Positions 52,791-61,577 of a stretch of DNA of 64,000 bases are shown here, one piece after another. Where the stretch lies: positions 6,780,501-6,844,500 of the forward strand of contig NZ_CP020700.1 of the NCBI RefSeq assembly GCF_003932715.1. Reading direction: 5' to 3'. The notes beneath the pieces are model-generated. The model saw only the letters and a program-made list of their open reading frames with translations, was not told the origin of the DNA and searched no databases. How positions within the stretch are numbered: position 1 is the stretch's first letter; every line of letters begins with the position of its first letter. This DNA comes from Streptomyces tsukubensis (lineage in GTDB: Bacteria; Actinomycetota; Actinomycetes; Streptomycetales; Streptomycetaceae). The position numbers and the translations under genes were made by a program.

Positions 52791-53633
52791 ATGAAGATCC
52801 TCATCAGCGCCGATATGGAAGGCGCCACCGGAGTGACCTGGCCGGCGGACGTACTGCCCGGCACTCCCCAGTGGGAGCGGTGCCGGTCGATGTTCACCTC
52901 GGACGTGAACGCCGCGGCGCTCGGATTCTTCGACGGCGGCGCCGACGAGGTCCTCGTCAACGAAGCCCACTGGACCCAGCGGAACCTGCTCCTGGAACAG
53001 CTCGACGAGCGGGTCCAGATGCTCACCGGCCGCCACAAGGCGCTCGCCATGGTGGAGGGCGTCCAGCACGGCGACGTCGACGGCATCGCCTTCATCGGCT
53101 ACCACACGGGAGCGGGCGCCGAGGGAGTCCTCGCCCATACGTATCTGGCCAACTCCATCACCGAGGTCCGGCTCAACGGGGACCTGGCCAGCGAGGGCTG
53201 GCTGAACGCCCATGTGGTCGCCGAGTACGGCGTCCCCGTCGTCCTCGTCACCGGCGACGATCTGACCTGCGTGGACGCCGACGGGTACGCGCCCGAGGCC
53301 CGCAAGGTGGCCGTGAAGGACTATGTGTCGCGGTATGCGGCGATCTGCCGTACCCCGGCCAGGACCGCCGCCGATATCCGAGCGGCCGCCAAGGAGGCCA
53401 CGGCGCTCGCCGTCCGCCGTGATCCGGCCGCCGCCGGACCCTTCACCGTGGAGCTGGAGTTCGACGCCGAACATCTGGCGGGCTCGGCCACCGTCGTACC
53501 CGGGGTCGAGCCGACCGGGCCGCGCGGGGCGCGCCGCGTCGCCTACACCAGCCCGACGATGTACGAAGCCATTCGGACGTTCAAGGCGGTCACGACCGTC
53601 GTATCGGCCGCGACGGAGGAGCAGTATGGCTGA
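52791..53633 (+). CDS. M55 family D-aminopeptidase (DppA-like)
   Basis: A 280-residue zinc peptidase. MKILISADMEG carries D8 and E10, H60 is in NEAH, H105 in FIGYHTGAGAEG, H116 in AHTY and the later Glu in ASEGW, matching the Bacillus DppA layout almost residue for residue. DppA cleaves N-terminal D-alanine from short peptides. The downstream M20 gene overlaps by eight bases, so the pair is co-translated; together they may degrade D-amino-acid-containing peptides from cell-wall turnover. The mRNA may be leaderless. Confidence 0.92.
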   Translation: MKILISADMEGATGVTWPADVLPGTPQWERCRSMFTSDVNAAALGFFDGGADEVLVNEAHWTQRNLLLEQLDERVQMLTGRHKALAMVEGVQHGDVDGIAFIGYHTGAGAEGVLAHTYLANSITEVRLNGDLASEGWLNAHVVAEYGVPVVLVTGDDLTCVDADGYAPEARKVAVKDYVSRYAAICRTPARTAADIRAAAKEATALAVRRDPAAAGPFTVELEFDAEHLAGSATVVPGVEPTGPRGARRVAYTSPTMYEAIRTFKAVTTVVSAATEEQYG

Positions 53634-54993
53634 GCAGCACTTCACCGAGGGGGCGGCCGCCGGGGGCGGGGAGTCCCCGGTGGACAAGGTGGCCTACGAC
53701 GAGGTCGTGGACTTCACCTCCGACCTCATCCGCATCGACACCACCAACCGCGGCGGCGGTGACTGCCGTGAGCGGCCCGCCGCCGAGTACGCGGCCGAGC
53801 GGCTCGCCGCCGCCGGGCTGGAACCGGTCCTGCTGGAGCGCGTCCCCGGCCGTACCAACGTCGTCGCCCGGATCGCGGGCAGCGATCCGTCCGCCGACGC
53901 GCTGCTGGTCCACGGCCATCTCGACGTCGTCCCCGCCGAGGCCGCCGACTGGAGCGTGCACCCCTTCTCCGGGGAGGTCCGCGACGGTGTCGTCTGGGGC
54001 CGGGGCGCGGTCGACATGAAGAACATGGACGCGATGATCCTCGCCGTGGTCCGGGCCTGGGCACGGGCCGGAGTCACGCCCCGCCGTGACATCGTTATCG
54101 CCTTCACCGCCGACGAGGAGGCCAGCGCCGTCGACGGTGCCGGTTTCCTCGCCGACCGGCACGCGGGGCTCTTCGAGGGCTGTACGGAGGGCATCAGCGA
54201 GTCCGGGGCCTTCAGCTTCCACGCCGACCACGGCATGACCCTGTATCCGGTCGGCGCCGGGGAGCGCGGTACCGCCTGGCTGAAGCTCACCGCACACGGC
54301 CGGGCCGGTCACGGCTCCAAGGTCAACCGCTCCAATGCGGTCAGCAGGCTCGCGGCGGCCGTCGCCCGGATCGGTGAGCACGAATGGCCGGTCCGGCTCA
54401 CCCCGACCGTCCGTGCCGCCCTGGCCGAACTGGCCCGGCTGCACGGTATCGACGCCGATCCGTACGCCGAGGGCTTCGACCCCGACGCGCTGGTCGCCGC
54501 GCTGGGCCGGGCCGCGGCGCTCGTCGAGCCGACCATTCGCAACAGCGCCAATCCGACGATGCTGGACGCCGGATACAAGATCAACGTCATTCCGGGGCAT
54601 GCCACCGCCCATATCGACGGCCGGATGCTGCCGGGCGGCGAGGAGGAGTTCCGCACCACGCTGGACCGGCTCACCGGCCCGGACGTGGAGTGGGAGTTCC
54701 AGCACCGGGAGGTGCCGCTGCAGGCGCCCGTCGACTCGCCGACCTTCGCCAAGCTCAAGGCCGCGGTCGAACGCTTCGATCCCGACGGGCACGTCGTTCC
54801 GTACTGCATGGCGGGCGGTACCGACGCCAAGCAGTTCTCCCGCCTCGGCATCACCGGCTACGGATTCTCGCCGCTGAAGCTGCCCGAGGGCTTCGACTAC
54901 GCGGCCCTCTTCCACGGCGTCGACGAACGCGTCCCCGTCGAGGCCCTCCACTTCGGCGTCGACGTCCTCGACCACTATCTGCGGTCCGCCTGA
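53626..54993 (+). CDS. M20-family metallohydrolase (dipeptidase/deacylase)
   Basis: A 455-residue dinuclear zinc hydrolase. LLVHGHLDVVPAE is the first metal site, GRGAVDMKNMD the bridging Asp, FTADEEASAVDGAGFL the catalytic Glu, and a dimerisation/lid domain lies between about 185 and 330. The C-terminal metal histidine is in AALFHGVDERVP. GGAGGA lies six bases before the ATG at 53626, which overlaps the M55 gene. Members hydrolyse dipeptides or N-acylated amino acids; the coupling to a D-aminopeptidase suggests peptides with D-residues. Confidence 0.9.
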   Translation: MAEQHFTEGAAAGGGESPVDKVAYDEVVDFTSDLIRIDTTNRGGGDCRERPAAEYAAERLAAAGLEPVLLERVPGRTNVVARIAGSDPSADALLVHGHLDVVPAEAADWSVHPFSGEVRDGVVWGRGAVDMKNMDAMILAVVRAWARAGVTPRRDIVIAFTADEEASAVDGAGFLADRHAGLFEGCTEGISESGAFSFHADHGMTLYPVGAGERGTAWLKLTAHGRAGHGSKVNRSNAVSRLAAAVARIGEHEWPVRLTPTVRAALAELARLHGIDADPYAEGFDPDALVAALGRAAALVEPTIRNSANPTMLDAGYKINVIPGHATAHIDGRMLPGGEEEFRTTLDRLTGPDVEWEFQHREVPLQAPVDSPTFAKLKAAVERFDPDGHVVPYCMAGGTDAKQFSRLGITGYGFSPLKLPEGFDYAALFHGVDERVPVEALHFGVDVLDHYLRSA

Positions 54994-55419
54994 GGCGTGC
55001 CCGCAACGTCCCGCCCGGCCCGCGCCGGCGCGCCTGCCGGGCACGCATGGGGAAACTCCCCGCCAGCCACGTCCGCGGTGATCAGGGTGGAGAGGATCTT
55101 CACGGCGGTCGTCTCGCCGCGCCGTCGGGGCCGAGCGACGCCCGGCCCGCACACTCTCCCGCCGCGCCCTTCCGGCACGGGAGAGGGGTCTGCCCCCGCG
55201 GCCCTCGGGCGCGGGGGCCCGCCGAGGCGCGGGCCGAGCCCTGCGGGCCGGGCGGTGGTGCATCGACGGCCCGCCCCGGGGCCGGCCGTCGACAGGCCGC
55301 AGCCCGGCCCGCGACGCCTGCCGCCGCTTCGCGGACCCGGCCCACCGGCCGGTCCGCGGGCCGAGAACCGAAAGCCGGAACCGGGACACCGGGAACGGAA
55401 ACGGGAAAGGAATTCAGCC
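54994..55419. other. GC-rich gap between the two peptidase operons
   Basis: About 425 bases without a complete gene. The minus strand holds a short ABC-ATPase-like remnant (55071-55118). A hairpin-rich stretch near 55264-55291 (CGACGGCC ... GGCCGTCG) may end the M55-M20 transcript. AAAGGA before 55420 is the ribosome site of the S9 gene. Confidence 0.5.
55071..55118 (-). pseudogene. Remnant of a DrrA-type ABC transporter ATPase (Walker A region)
   Basis: The minus strand encodes GETTAVKILSTLITAD. This closely matches the segment after the Walker A glycine-rich loop in DrrA-type antibiotic-export ATPases (GKTTTVKILSTLITAD-like), but the catalytic Lys is Glu, no glycine-rich loop precedes it and no ATPase continues. 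It is best explained as a decayed gene fragment; a chance match is less likely but possible at this length. Confidence 0.45.
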
Positions 55420-57429
55420 ATGTCGTCCATGACGACCGTCACCACGGCCCCCTACGGCACCTGGCCCTCACCGGTCGGCGCGGCGCTCGCCGCCTCGCAC
55501 GACGGGCGCCCCGAGTATCTGGGCGCCGTCGGCGAGGACATCTGGTGGACCGCGCCCCGGCCCGCCGAGGGCGGCCGCCGGACCCTGGTCCGCCGCAGCC
55601 CGGACGGCGCCGAGGAGTCCGTCCTCCCGCCGCCGTGGAACGTGCGCAGCGGGTTCACCGAGTACGGCGGCTGCCCCTGGGCCGGGGTGCAGGGCGCGGA
55701 CGGCCGTCCGCTCGTCGTCTTCGTCCACTTCCCCGACCAGCGGCTGTACGGCTGGGAGCCCGATGAGCCCGGTGCCGTGCCGCGGCCCCTGACCCCGGTC
55801 TCCGGCACCGGCGGCGGGCTGCGCTGGGCCGACCCGGTGATCCTGGCCGACCGGGGCGAGGTGTGGTGCGTCCTGGAAGAGTTCACCGGGCCCGCGCCCA
55901 CCGATGTCCGCCGTACGATCGCCGCCGTCCCCCTCGACGGCTCGGCCGCGGACGACCGTACGGCGGTCCGCGAGCTCACCGGCGACGGGCACCGCTTCAG
56001 CACCGGGCCCCGGCTCTCGCCGGACGGCAGCCGGGTCGCGTGGATCGTCTGGGACCACCCCCGGATGCCGTGGGACGGCACCGAACTCCTCACCGGCTCC
56101 GTCACGGACGACGGCCGTATCGAGGACGTCCGGGTGGTCGCCGGAGGGCCCGAGGAGTCCGTCTGCCAGGCCGAATGGGCCCCGGACGGTGCCCTGCTGT
56201 ACCTCTCGGACGCGGCCGGCTGGTGGGAGCCGTACACCCTGCGACCCGGCGAGGAGAGCCCGCGGGCGCTCTGCCCCGGGCGCGGCGAGGAGTTCGGCAG
56301 CGCCCTGTGGAAGCCCGGGATGCGCTGGCTGGCGCCCCTCGACGACGGGCTGATCGCCGTCGTCCACGGCAAGGGCACCGCGGTGCTCGGCATCCTCGAC
56401 CCGGCGAGCGGTGACGTCGTCGACGCGGCGGGGCCCTGGACCGAGTGGGCGCCCGATCTCGTCGTCCGGGGCGAGCGGGTGACCGGTGTGGCCTCCGGGC
56501 CGGACCGGGGCTACGAGATCGTCGAACTGGACACCCGTACCGGCCACACCCGGGTCACCGGAGCCGCCCACCGCGATCCGGTCGACCCCGCCTACTACCC
56601 GCGGCCCGAGGTCCGTACCTTCACCGGGGCCGACGGGCGGGAGATCCACGCCATCGTCCATCCGCCGCACCACCCCGGATACACCGGGCCCGACGGCGAA
56701 CGGCCGCCGTACGTGGTGCGCGCCCACGGCGGCCCCACCGGCCGCTACTACCTCGCCTTCGATCTGGAGGTCGCCTACTTCACCTCCCGGGGCATCGGCG
56801 TCGCCGAGGTCAACTACGGCGGCTCCACGGGCTACGGGCGTGCCTACCGCAACCGGCTCCGCGGCAACTGGGGCGCCGCGGACGTCGCGGACTGCGCGGC
56901 CGTCGCCCGGGCCCTGGCCGACGAGGGAGCGGCCGACCCGGCCAGGATCGCCGTCAGCGGCGGCAGCGCCGGAGGCTGGACCGCGGCCGCATCGCTGACC
57001 AGGCCCGAGGAGTTCCCGTACGCCTGCGGCACGATCGTCTACCCCGTACTGGACCCGCTGGCCTGGGCCGACGGCGGCACCCACGATCTGGAATCCCGCT
57101 ATACGGATTCCCTCATCGGGCCCGTCGACGAGGTCCCCGAACGCTACCGGGAGCGTTCGCCGCTGCACCGCGCCGACCGGATCACCGCGCCCTTCCTCCT
57201 CCTCCAAGGCCTGGACGACGCGATCTGCCCGCCGGAGCAGTCCGAGGCGCTCCTGGAGCGGATCGCCGGGCGCGGCGTCCCGCACGCCTATCTCACCTTC
57301 GAGGGCGAGGGCCACGGCTTCCGCCGCGCCGAGACCATGGTCACCGCCCTGGAGGCGGAACTGTCCCTGTACGCCCGGACCTTCGGCTTCGAACGGCCCG
57401 ACGTCCCCGCGCTGGAGCTGACCCCATGA
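55420..57429 (+). CDS. S9 family serine peptidase (acylaminoacyl-peptidase/dipeptidyl-peptidase-like)
   Basis: A 669-residue protein with an N-terminal beta-propeller (RSGFTEYGGCPW, GPRLSPDGSRVAWIVWDHPR) and a C-terminal alpha/beta hydrolase. The catalytic Ser is in SGGSAGGWTAA (about residue 512), the Asp in LQGLDDAICPP and the His in GEGHGFRRAE. It has no signal peptide, so it is cytosolic. AAAGGA precedes the ATG. It overlaps the LD-carboxypeptidase gene by four bases, linking it to cell-wall peptide breakdown; cytosolic S9 enzymes trim oligopeptides. Confidence 0.92.
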   Translation: MSSMTTVTTAPYGTWPSPVGAALAASHDGRPEYLGAVGEDIWWTAPRPAEGGRRTLVRRSPDGAEESVLPPPWNVRSGFTEYGGCPWAGVQGADGRPLVVFVHFPDQRLYGWEPDEPGAVPRPLTPVSGTGGGLRWADPVILADRGEVWCVLEEFTGPAPTDVRRTIAAVPLDGSAADDRTAVRELTGDGHRFSTGPRLSPDGSRVAWIVWDHPRMPWDGTELLTGSVTDDGRIEDVRVVAGGPEESVCQAEWAPDGALLYLSDAAGWWEPYTLRPGEESPRALCPGRGEEFGSALWKPGMRWLAPLDDGLIAVVHGKGTAVLGILDPASGDVVDAAGPWTEWAPDLVVRGERVTGVASGPDRGYEIVELDTRTGHTRVTGAAHRDPVDPAYYPRPEVRTFTGADGREIHAIVHPPHHPGYTGPDGERPPYVVRAHGGPTGRYYLAFDLEVAYFTSRGIGVAEVNYGGSTGYGRAYRNRLRGNWGAADVADCAAVARALADEGAADPARIAVSGGSAGGWTAAASLTRPEEFPYACGTIVYPVLDPLAWADGGTHDLESRYTDSLIGPVDEVPERYRERSPLHRADRITAPFLLLQGLDDAICPPEQSEALLERIAGRGVPHAYLTFEGEGHGFRRAETMVTALEAELSLYARTFGFERPDVPALELTP

Positions 57430-58400
57430 CCTGGCACAACCCCCTCACCCCGGCGGGAGCGCCGGGCGTCCGGCCGCTCACCCGGGCCCGGAGGCTGCAC
57501 CCCGGCGACCGGGTCGCGATCGTCGCCCCCGCCGGGCCGGTCCCCGACGACACCCTCGACGAGGGCCTGGCGCTGGTACGGGCCTGGGGCCTGGAGCCCG
57601 TGGTGATGCCGCACGCCCGCGGCAGCCACCGGGAGTTCGGCTATCTCTCCGGCAGCGACGAGGAACGGGCCGCCGACCTCACCCGGGCCTGGTGCGACCC
57701 CGCGTACGCGGCCGTCTTCTGCGCCCGCGGCGGCTACGGCGCCCAGCGGATGGCCGATCTCGTCGACTGGGCCGCGATCCGGGCCGCCGGGCCCAAGGTC
57801 TTCGTCGGCTACAGCGATGTCACCGCGCTCCACGAGGCCTTCGCCGTACGCGCCGGATTCGCCACCCTGCACGGGCCGATGCCGGGCGCGGTGACGTTCC
57901 TGAAGGACGAGGCGACCCGGGAGTCGCTGCGGGCCACCCTCTTCGAGCCCGAATCCCGGCTCACCCTGGCCCTTCCGACGGCCCGGGCCCTGGTGCCCGG
58001 CCGGGCGCGGGGCGTCACCCTCGGGGGCTGCGCCAGTCTGCTCGCCGCCGACCTCGGCACCCGCCACGCCCGCCCGGGCACGGCCGGCGGACTGCTGCTC
58101 CTGGAGGACGTGGACGAACAGGACTACCGCCTCGACCGGATCCTGACCCAGCTGATCCGCAGCGGCTGGCTGGACGGTGTCGCGGGCATCGCCCTCGGTT
58201 CCTGGGCGGAGTGCGGTTCCTGGGAGCGGCTGCGCGAGCTGTTCCGGGACCGGCTGGGCCATCTCGGCGTACCGGTCGTCGAGGAGCTGGGCTTCGGCCA
58301 CGGCCCGACGAACCTCACGATCCCGCTCGGCGTCCCCGCGGTCCTCGACGCGGACGCGGAGGCGGCGACGCTGACCCTGGAGGAACCCGCGCTGCTGTGA
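57426..58400 (+). CDS. LD-carboxypeptidase, S66 family
   Basis: A 324-residue serine peptidase of the LdcA/MccF family. DRVAIVAPAGPVP opens the fold, CARGGYGAQRMADLVDW and FVGYSDVTALHEAF hold the nucleophile Ser (GYSD), LLLEDVDEQDYRLDRILTQL holds the Glu and GFGHGPTNLTIPLG the His. It should cleave the terminal D-Ala from tetrapeptide stems or detoxify peptidyl nucleotides of the microcin C type. The ATG overlaps the S9 stop (ATGA), so both are co-translated. Two hairpins follow the gene. Confidence 0.93.
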   Translation: MTWHNPLTPAGAPGVRPLTRARRLHPGDRVAIVAPAGPVPDDTLDEGLALVRAWGLEPVVMPHARGSHREFGYLSGSDEERAADLTRAWCDPAYAAVFCARGGYGAQRMADLVDWAAIRAAGPKVFVGYSDVTALHEAFAVRAGFATLHGPMPGAVTFLKDEATRESLRATLFEPESRLTLALPTARALVPGRARGVTLGGCASLLAADLGTRHARPGTAGGLLLLEDVDEQDYRLDRILTQLIRSGWLDGVAGIALGSWAECGSWERLRELFRDRLGHLGVPVVEELGFGHGPTNLTIPLGVPAVLDADAEAATLTLEEPALL

Positions 58401-58412
58401 CGGGGCCTCCCG

Positions 58413-58439
58413 CCGGGTCCGGACTCGCGCCGGACCCGG
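58413..58439. terminator. Hairpin after the LD-carboxypeptidase gene
   Basis: CCGGGTCCGG (58413-58422) pairs perfectly with CCGGACCCGG (58430-58439) around a seven-base loop, 12 bases after the stop. Confidence 0.8.
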
Positions 58440-58550
58440 GCGGGAGCGGGGCACCGGAGCTGTCGCCTTTCGGGCTGCCGTACCGGTGGACCCGCCCGGG
58501 CCCGCGCTGAACCGGGGGAGGCTGCGCGGGCCCGGGCGGGAAGGTGCGGA

Positions 58551-58584
58551 CCCGGCCCGGGCTCACCGGTGGGCCCGGGCCGGG
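58551..58584. terminator. Second, longer hairpin between convergent genes
   Basis: CCCGGCCCGGGC (58551-58562) pairs perfectly with GCCCGGGCCGGG (58573-58584) around ten bases, between the LD-carboxypeptidase and adenosine deaminase genes. Confidence 0.75.
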
Positions 58585-58658
58585 CCCACGGACCGGCCGT
58601 CCGCCGGGCTTCGGCACTCGCGCCCGAGGCGCGGCGCTCGGCGCCCCCGGCGGAGCCG

Positions 58659-59729
58659 TCAGGCGTCGCGCAGGGTCGCGTAGCCCGGGCGGATGACCTC
58701 GTCGATCAGCCTGCGGCGCTCCGGCAGCGGCAGGAACGCCGCCTCGGCCGCGGCGACCGTGAGCTCCTCGAAGACGTCCGGGCCGTAGCCGAACGCGGTC
58801 ACCATATGGGCGAACTCCTCACTCATCGACGTCCCCGAGACCAGCCGGTTGTCGGTGTTGAGGGTGACCCGGAAGCCGGCCCGGCGGAGCAGGTCGATCG
58901 GGTGGGTGGCGTAGTCCTTCGCGGCACCGGTCTGGAGGTTGGAGGTCGGGCAGACCTCCAGCGCGATCCGGTTGTCCCGGACGTACGCGGCCAGCGGGCC
59001 GAGAACGGCCGTACCGTCGTCGTGGACGGTGATGTCGTCGGTGATCCGCACCCCGTGCCCGATCCGCTCCGCTCCGCAGACCTGGACCGCCTCGTGGACC
59101 GACTCCGCGCCGACGGCCTCGCCCGCGTGGATCGTGTAGTGGCAGTTGTGCTGCCGCAGATGCCGGAAGGCCGCGAGGTGGCGGGCCGGCGGGTTGCCTA
59201 TCTCGCCGCCCGCGATGTCGAAGCCCGCCACACCGCTGTCGCGGTGCGCCACGGTCAGCTCGGCGATCTCCAGCGATCTGTCGGTGTGGCGCATGCCGGT
59301 GAGCAGGGCGCGGACCGTGATCCGGCCGCCGGTCCTGCGCTCGCCCTCGCGGAAGCCGGCGTTCACCGCCTCGACGACCTCGTCCAGGCTCAGCCCGGCC
59401 TCCTGGTGCTGCTCCGGGGCGTAGCGGATCTCCGCGTACACGACACCGTCGGCCGCCAGGTCCTCGGCGCACTCGACGGCGACGCGCTCCAGGGCCGACC
59501 GGGTCTGCATCACCGCGCAGGTGTGGGCGAAGGTCTCCAGATAGCGCTCCAGCGAGCCGGAGTCCGCGGCGTCGCGGAACCAGACCGCCAGCTCCGCCGG
59601 GTCCTCGGTCGGCAGCTCGCGGTAGCCGCACTCCCGGGCCAGTTCGATGATCGTGGCGGGGCGCAGACCGCCGTCGAGATGGTCGTGGAGAACCACCTTG
59701 GGTGCGCGGAGGATGTCAGACAAGTGCAT
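58659..59729 (-). CDS. add: Adenosine deaminase
   Basis: A 356-residue zinc TIM-barrel enzyme that deaminates adenosine to inosine in purine salvage. The metal His pair is in KVVLHDHLDGGL, the third His in YTIHAGEAVGAESV, the catalytic HG in AERIGHGVRI and the Asp pair in RVTLNTDNRLVSG; LEVCPTSNLQTGA is also diagnostic. The ATG at 59729 lies eight bases after TACACT and has no ribosome site, suggesting a leaderless mRNA. The GntR gene lies 78 bases upstream on the same strand. Confidence 0.95.
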   Translation of the reverse strand: MHLSDILRAPKVVLHDHLDGGLRPATIIELARECGYRELPTEDPAELAVWFRDAADSGSLERYLETFAHTCAVMQTRSALERVAVECAEDLAADGVVYAEIRYAPEQHQEAGLSLDEVVEAVNAGFREGERRTGGRITVRALLTGMRHTDRSLEIAELTVAHRDSGVAGFDIAGGEIGNPPARHLAAFRHLRQHNCHYTIHAGEAVGAESVHEAVQVCGAERIGHGVRITDDITVHDDGTAVLGPLAAYVRDNRIALEVCPTSNLQTGAAKDYATHPIDLLRRAGFRVTLNTDNRLVSGTSMSEEFAHMVTAFGYGPDVFEELTVAAAEAAFLPLPERRRLIDEVIRPGYATLRDA

Positions 59730-59806
59730 GCGGTGGGAGTGTACGGCACACCGGCCCGGCCGTGCGCCCGGGCCGCTCGCACGGCCTCGGGCCCGGGCGC
59801 CGCGGC

Positions 59807-60553
59807 TCAGTTCGACTGGAGCACCGGCAGTGCGGGCGAGCCCGTCGGCAGCATGTGCTTGGCCGCCATGACGGGCACGTCCCCGGCCCTGACGACCTGG
59901 GTCACCAGGACCGCCGGGGTGTCCGCGGCCCGGCCCAGCTCGTCGCCCCGGCGCTGCCCGAGCAGGGTCGCGGTCACCCCGCTGTGCGCGGTCAGCGCCA
60001 TCTCGCGGGACGCGGCGGCGAGCACCGCGAGCATCGAACCTTCCGGTGCCGCCGGCTCCCGCAGGGCCCGGGCGAAGGCCGGGTGCGCCGCCTCCAGCAC
60101 CCCGTCGGGCGCCGCCCACTCCTGGCTGAGCGCGGCCGCGACCCCCTCCGCCACCAGCACGGACTCCCAGAAACGCAGTTCGGTGCCCGCGGGCGCGTGC
60201 AGATGCTGGGTGCTGAAGTCGGTCGGCTCCTCCTCGGCCCGGGCGACCGGCCTGACCCGCAGCGGGGTGCCGGAGCCCAGCAGCTGCTCCAGGGGCTGGA
60301 GCTGCTCGTAGCCGCGCCGGGGCGGGGCGTCGTTGACGGTACGGCCCACCCCGCGCCGTACCGACAGCAGCCCGTCCTCCTGGAGCAGCAGCAGCGCCTC
60401 CCGCAGCGCGGGACGGCTCACCCCCAGCTCGGCCGCCAGCCTGGGCTCGGACGGCAGGGTGGATCCGGGCGGCCATACGCCCCGGTGGATCGCGTCGGCG
60501 ATCCGCTCGTACAGGACGACGACGGGTCGGCGCTGCCGGCGGCTGGTCGTCAC
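59807..60553 (-). CDS. GntR family regulator (HutC/UTRA-type)
   Basis: A 248-residue transcription factor. The winged helix-turn-helix is RIADAIHRGVWPPGSTLPSE, then PRLAAELGVSRPALREALLL and QEDGLLSVRRGVGRTV. The C-terminal domain has a UTRA-like layout for small-molecule binding. GAGGAGG six bases before the GTG at 60553 sets the start. It lies upstream of adenosine deaminase on the same strand but with a separate leaderless promoter between, so a regulatory link is possible, not shown. Confidence 0.88.
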   Translation of the reverse strand: MTTSRRQRRPVVVLYERIADAIHRGVWPPGSTLPSEPRLAAELGVSRPALREALLLLQEDGLLSVRRGVGRTVNDAPPRRGYEQLQPLEQLLGSGTPLRVRPVARAEEEPTDFSTQHLHAPAGTELRFWESVLVAEGVAAALSQEWAAPDGVLEAAHPAFARALREPAAPEGSMLAVLAAASREMALTAHSGVTATLLGQRRGDELGRAADTPAVLVTQVVRAGDVPVMAAKHMLPTGSPALPVLQSN

Positions 60554-60698
60554 GCTGGTCCTCCTCGGTAGAGCACGGGCACTGCGGGCCCAGCTTGTCA
60601 GACAGCCGGGGTTCGGGGAGGGATCCGGGGATACGGCGTGTCACCCGTACGGCCCTGCCCGCCGGGTCCCCGGGGCGGGCGGGTCCCATCCTGGGGCC

Positions 60699-60959
60699 AT
60701 GAGTCCGAAGGACGCACCGAGGGTGCGCAGACGAGGCAGGGGCGGCAGCCGGTTCACCGACTGGTTCACCCCGGCGCGGACCACGGTCGTCGTCCTGGTC
60801 GCCCTGGCGATCGTCTTCATGGCGGAGAACACCGAGCAGGTCCGGATCCGGCTGATCATCCCGCTGGTCACCATGCCGCTGTATCTTGCGCTGCTGCTGA
60901 TGTTCCTGGTCGGAGCGTTGTGCGGCGGGCTGTTCTTCCGCCGCAAGCCGCCGCGCTGA
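60699..60959 (+). CDS. LapA/DUF1049-like small membrane protein
   Basis: An 86-residue protein with a basic N-terminus and two transmembrane helices (about 24-42, TTVVVLVALAIVFMAENTEQ, and 55-77, MPLYLALLLMFLVGALCGGL), ending in RRKPPR. The ENTEQV.I.LI turn between helices is typical of LapA-domain proteins, which in E. coli (LapA/B) affect lipopolysaccharide assembly; in Gram-positives the role is unknown. The ATG at 60699 fits the family start. Confidence 0.88.
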   Translation: MSPKDAPRVRRRGRGGSRFTDWFTPARTTVVVLVALAIVFMAENTEQVRIRLIIPLVTMPLYLALLLMFLVGALCGGLFFRRKPPR

Positions 60960-61068
60960 GGCCGCCGCGCCGAGCCGCGGGCCGCGGCTTCGAGCCGGGC
61001 TGCAGCGGCCCGGGGCGCGGACCGTGCCGCGGTTGCGCCCCAGCGCGCGGGCACCGCAGGCTGGGGCG

Positions 61069-61545
61069 ATGCCCTATCTCGCCACCGGCCGGCGCGTCGC
61101 GATCCGGCCCTTCACCCCTGCCGACGGGGAGGAGTTCACGGCCGCTGCCCGCGCCTCCACCGGGCTGCACCGGCCGTGGCTCTTCCCGCCCCGGACCGCG
61201 GAGGAGTACGCGCGGTACGCGGGCCGGTTCGACCAGGAGCCCGGTCCGGCCGGATTCCTGGTCTGCGGTCTCGCCGACGGCGGCCGGATCGCCGGGTTCG
61301 TCGCGGTCAACAACATCGTCCACGGAGCCTTCCGCAGTGCCGCCCTCGGTTACGGAGCCTTCGCGCACGCGGCCGGGCGCGGACTGATGGGGGAGGGGCT
61401 CGGACTGGTCATCGGCCACGCCTTCGGCCCGGCGATGGGCCTGCACCGGCTGGAGGGCTACTCGCCCCGCTTCCTGTACGTCGACGGGGACTGGCGCGAC
61501 CACGAACGCTGGGCGATCACGGCCGAGGAGCGGCCGGCCCGTTGA
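61069..61545 (+). CDS. GNAT-family acetyltransferase with an apparent internal in-frame deletion
   Basis: A 158-residue RimJ/RimL-like protein. The first part is normal (RRVAIRPFTPADGEEFTAAA, GFVAVNNIVHGAFRSAALGY, GAFAHAAGRGLMGEGLGLVI). After GLHRLE it passes straight to GYSPRFLYVDGDWRDHERWA. In relatives I know, about 20 residues of the type ANIQPxNxxSxxLVRRLGFR lie between the LE and the EG/GYSPR part. The missing part forms a strand and helix contacting acetyl-CoA, so activity is doubtful. The ATG at 61069 is the usual start; the Shine-Dalgarno is weak. Confidence 0.75.
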   Translation: MPYLATGRRVAIRPFTPADGEEFTAAARASTGLHRPWLFPPRTAEEYARYAGRFDQEPGPAGFLVCGLADGGRIAGFVAVNNIVHGAFRSAALGYGAFAHAAGRGLMGEGLGLVIGHAFGPAMGLHRLEGYSPRFLYVDGDWRDHERWAITAEERPAR

Positions 61546-61577
61546 GCGCCGCGCCCCTGCCGGTGAGGATGGGCCGC

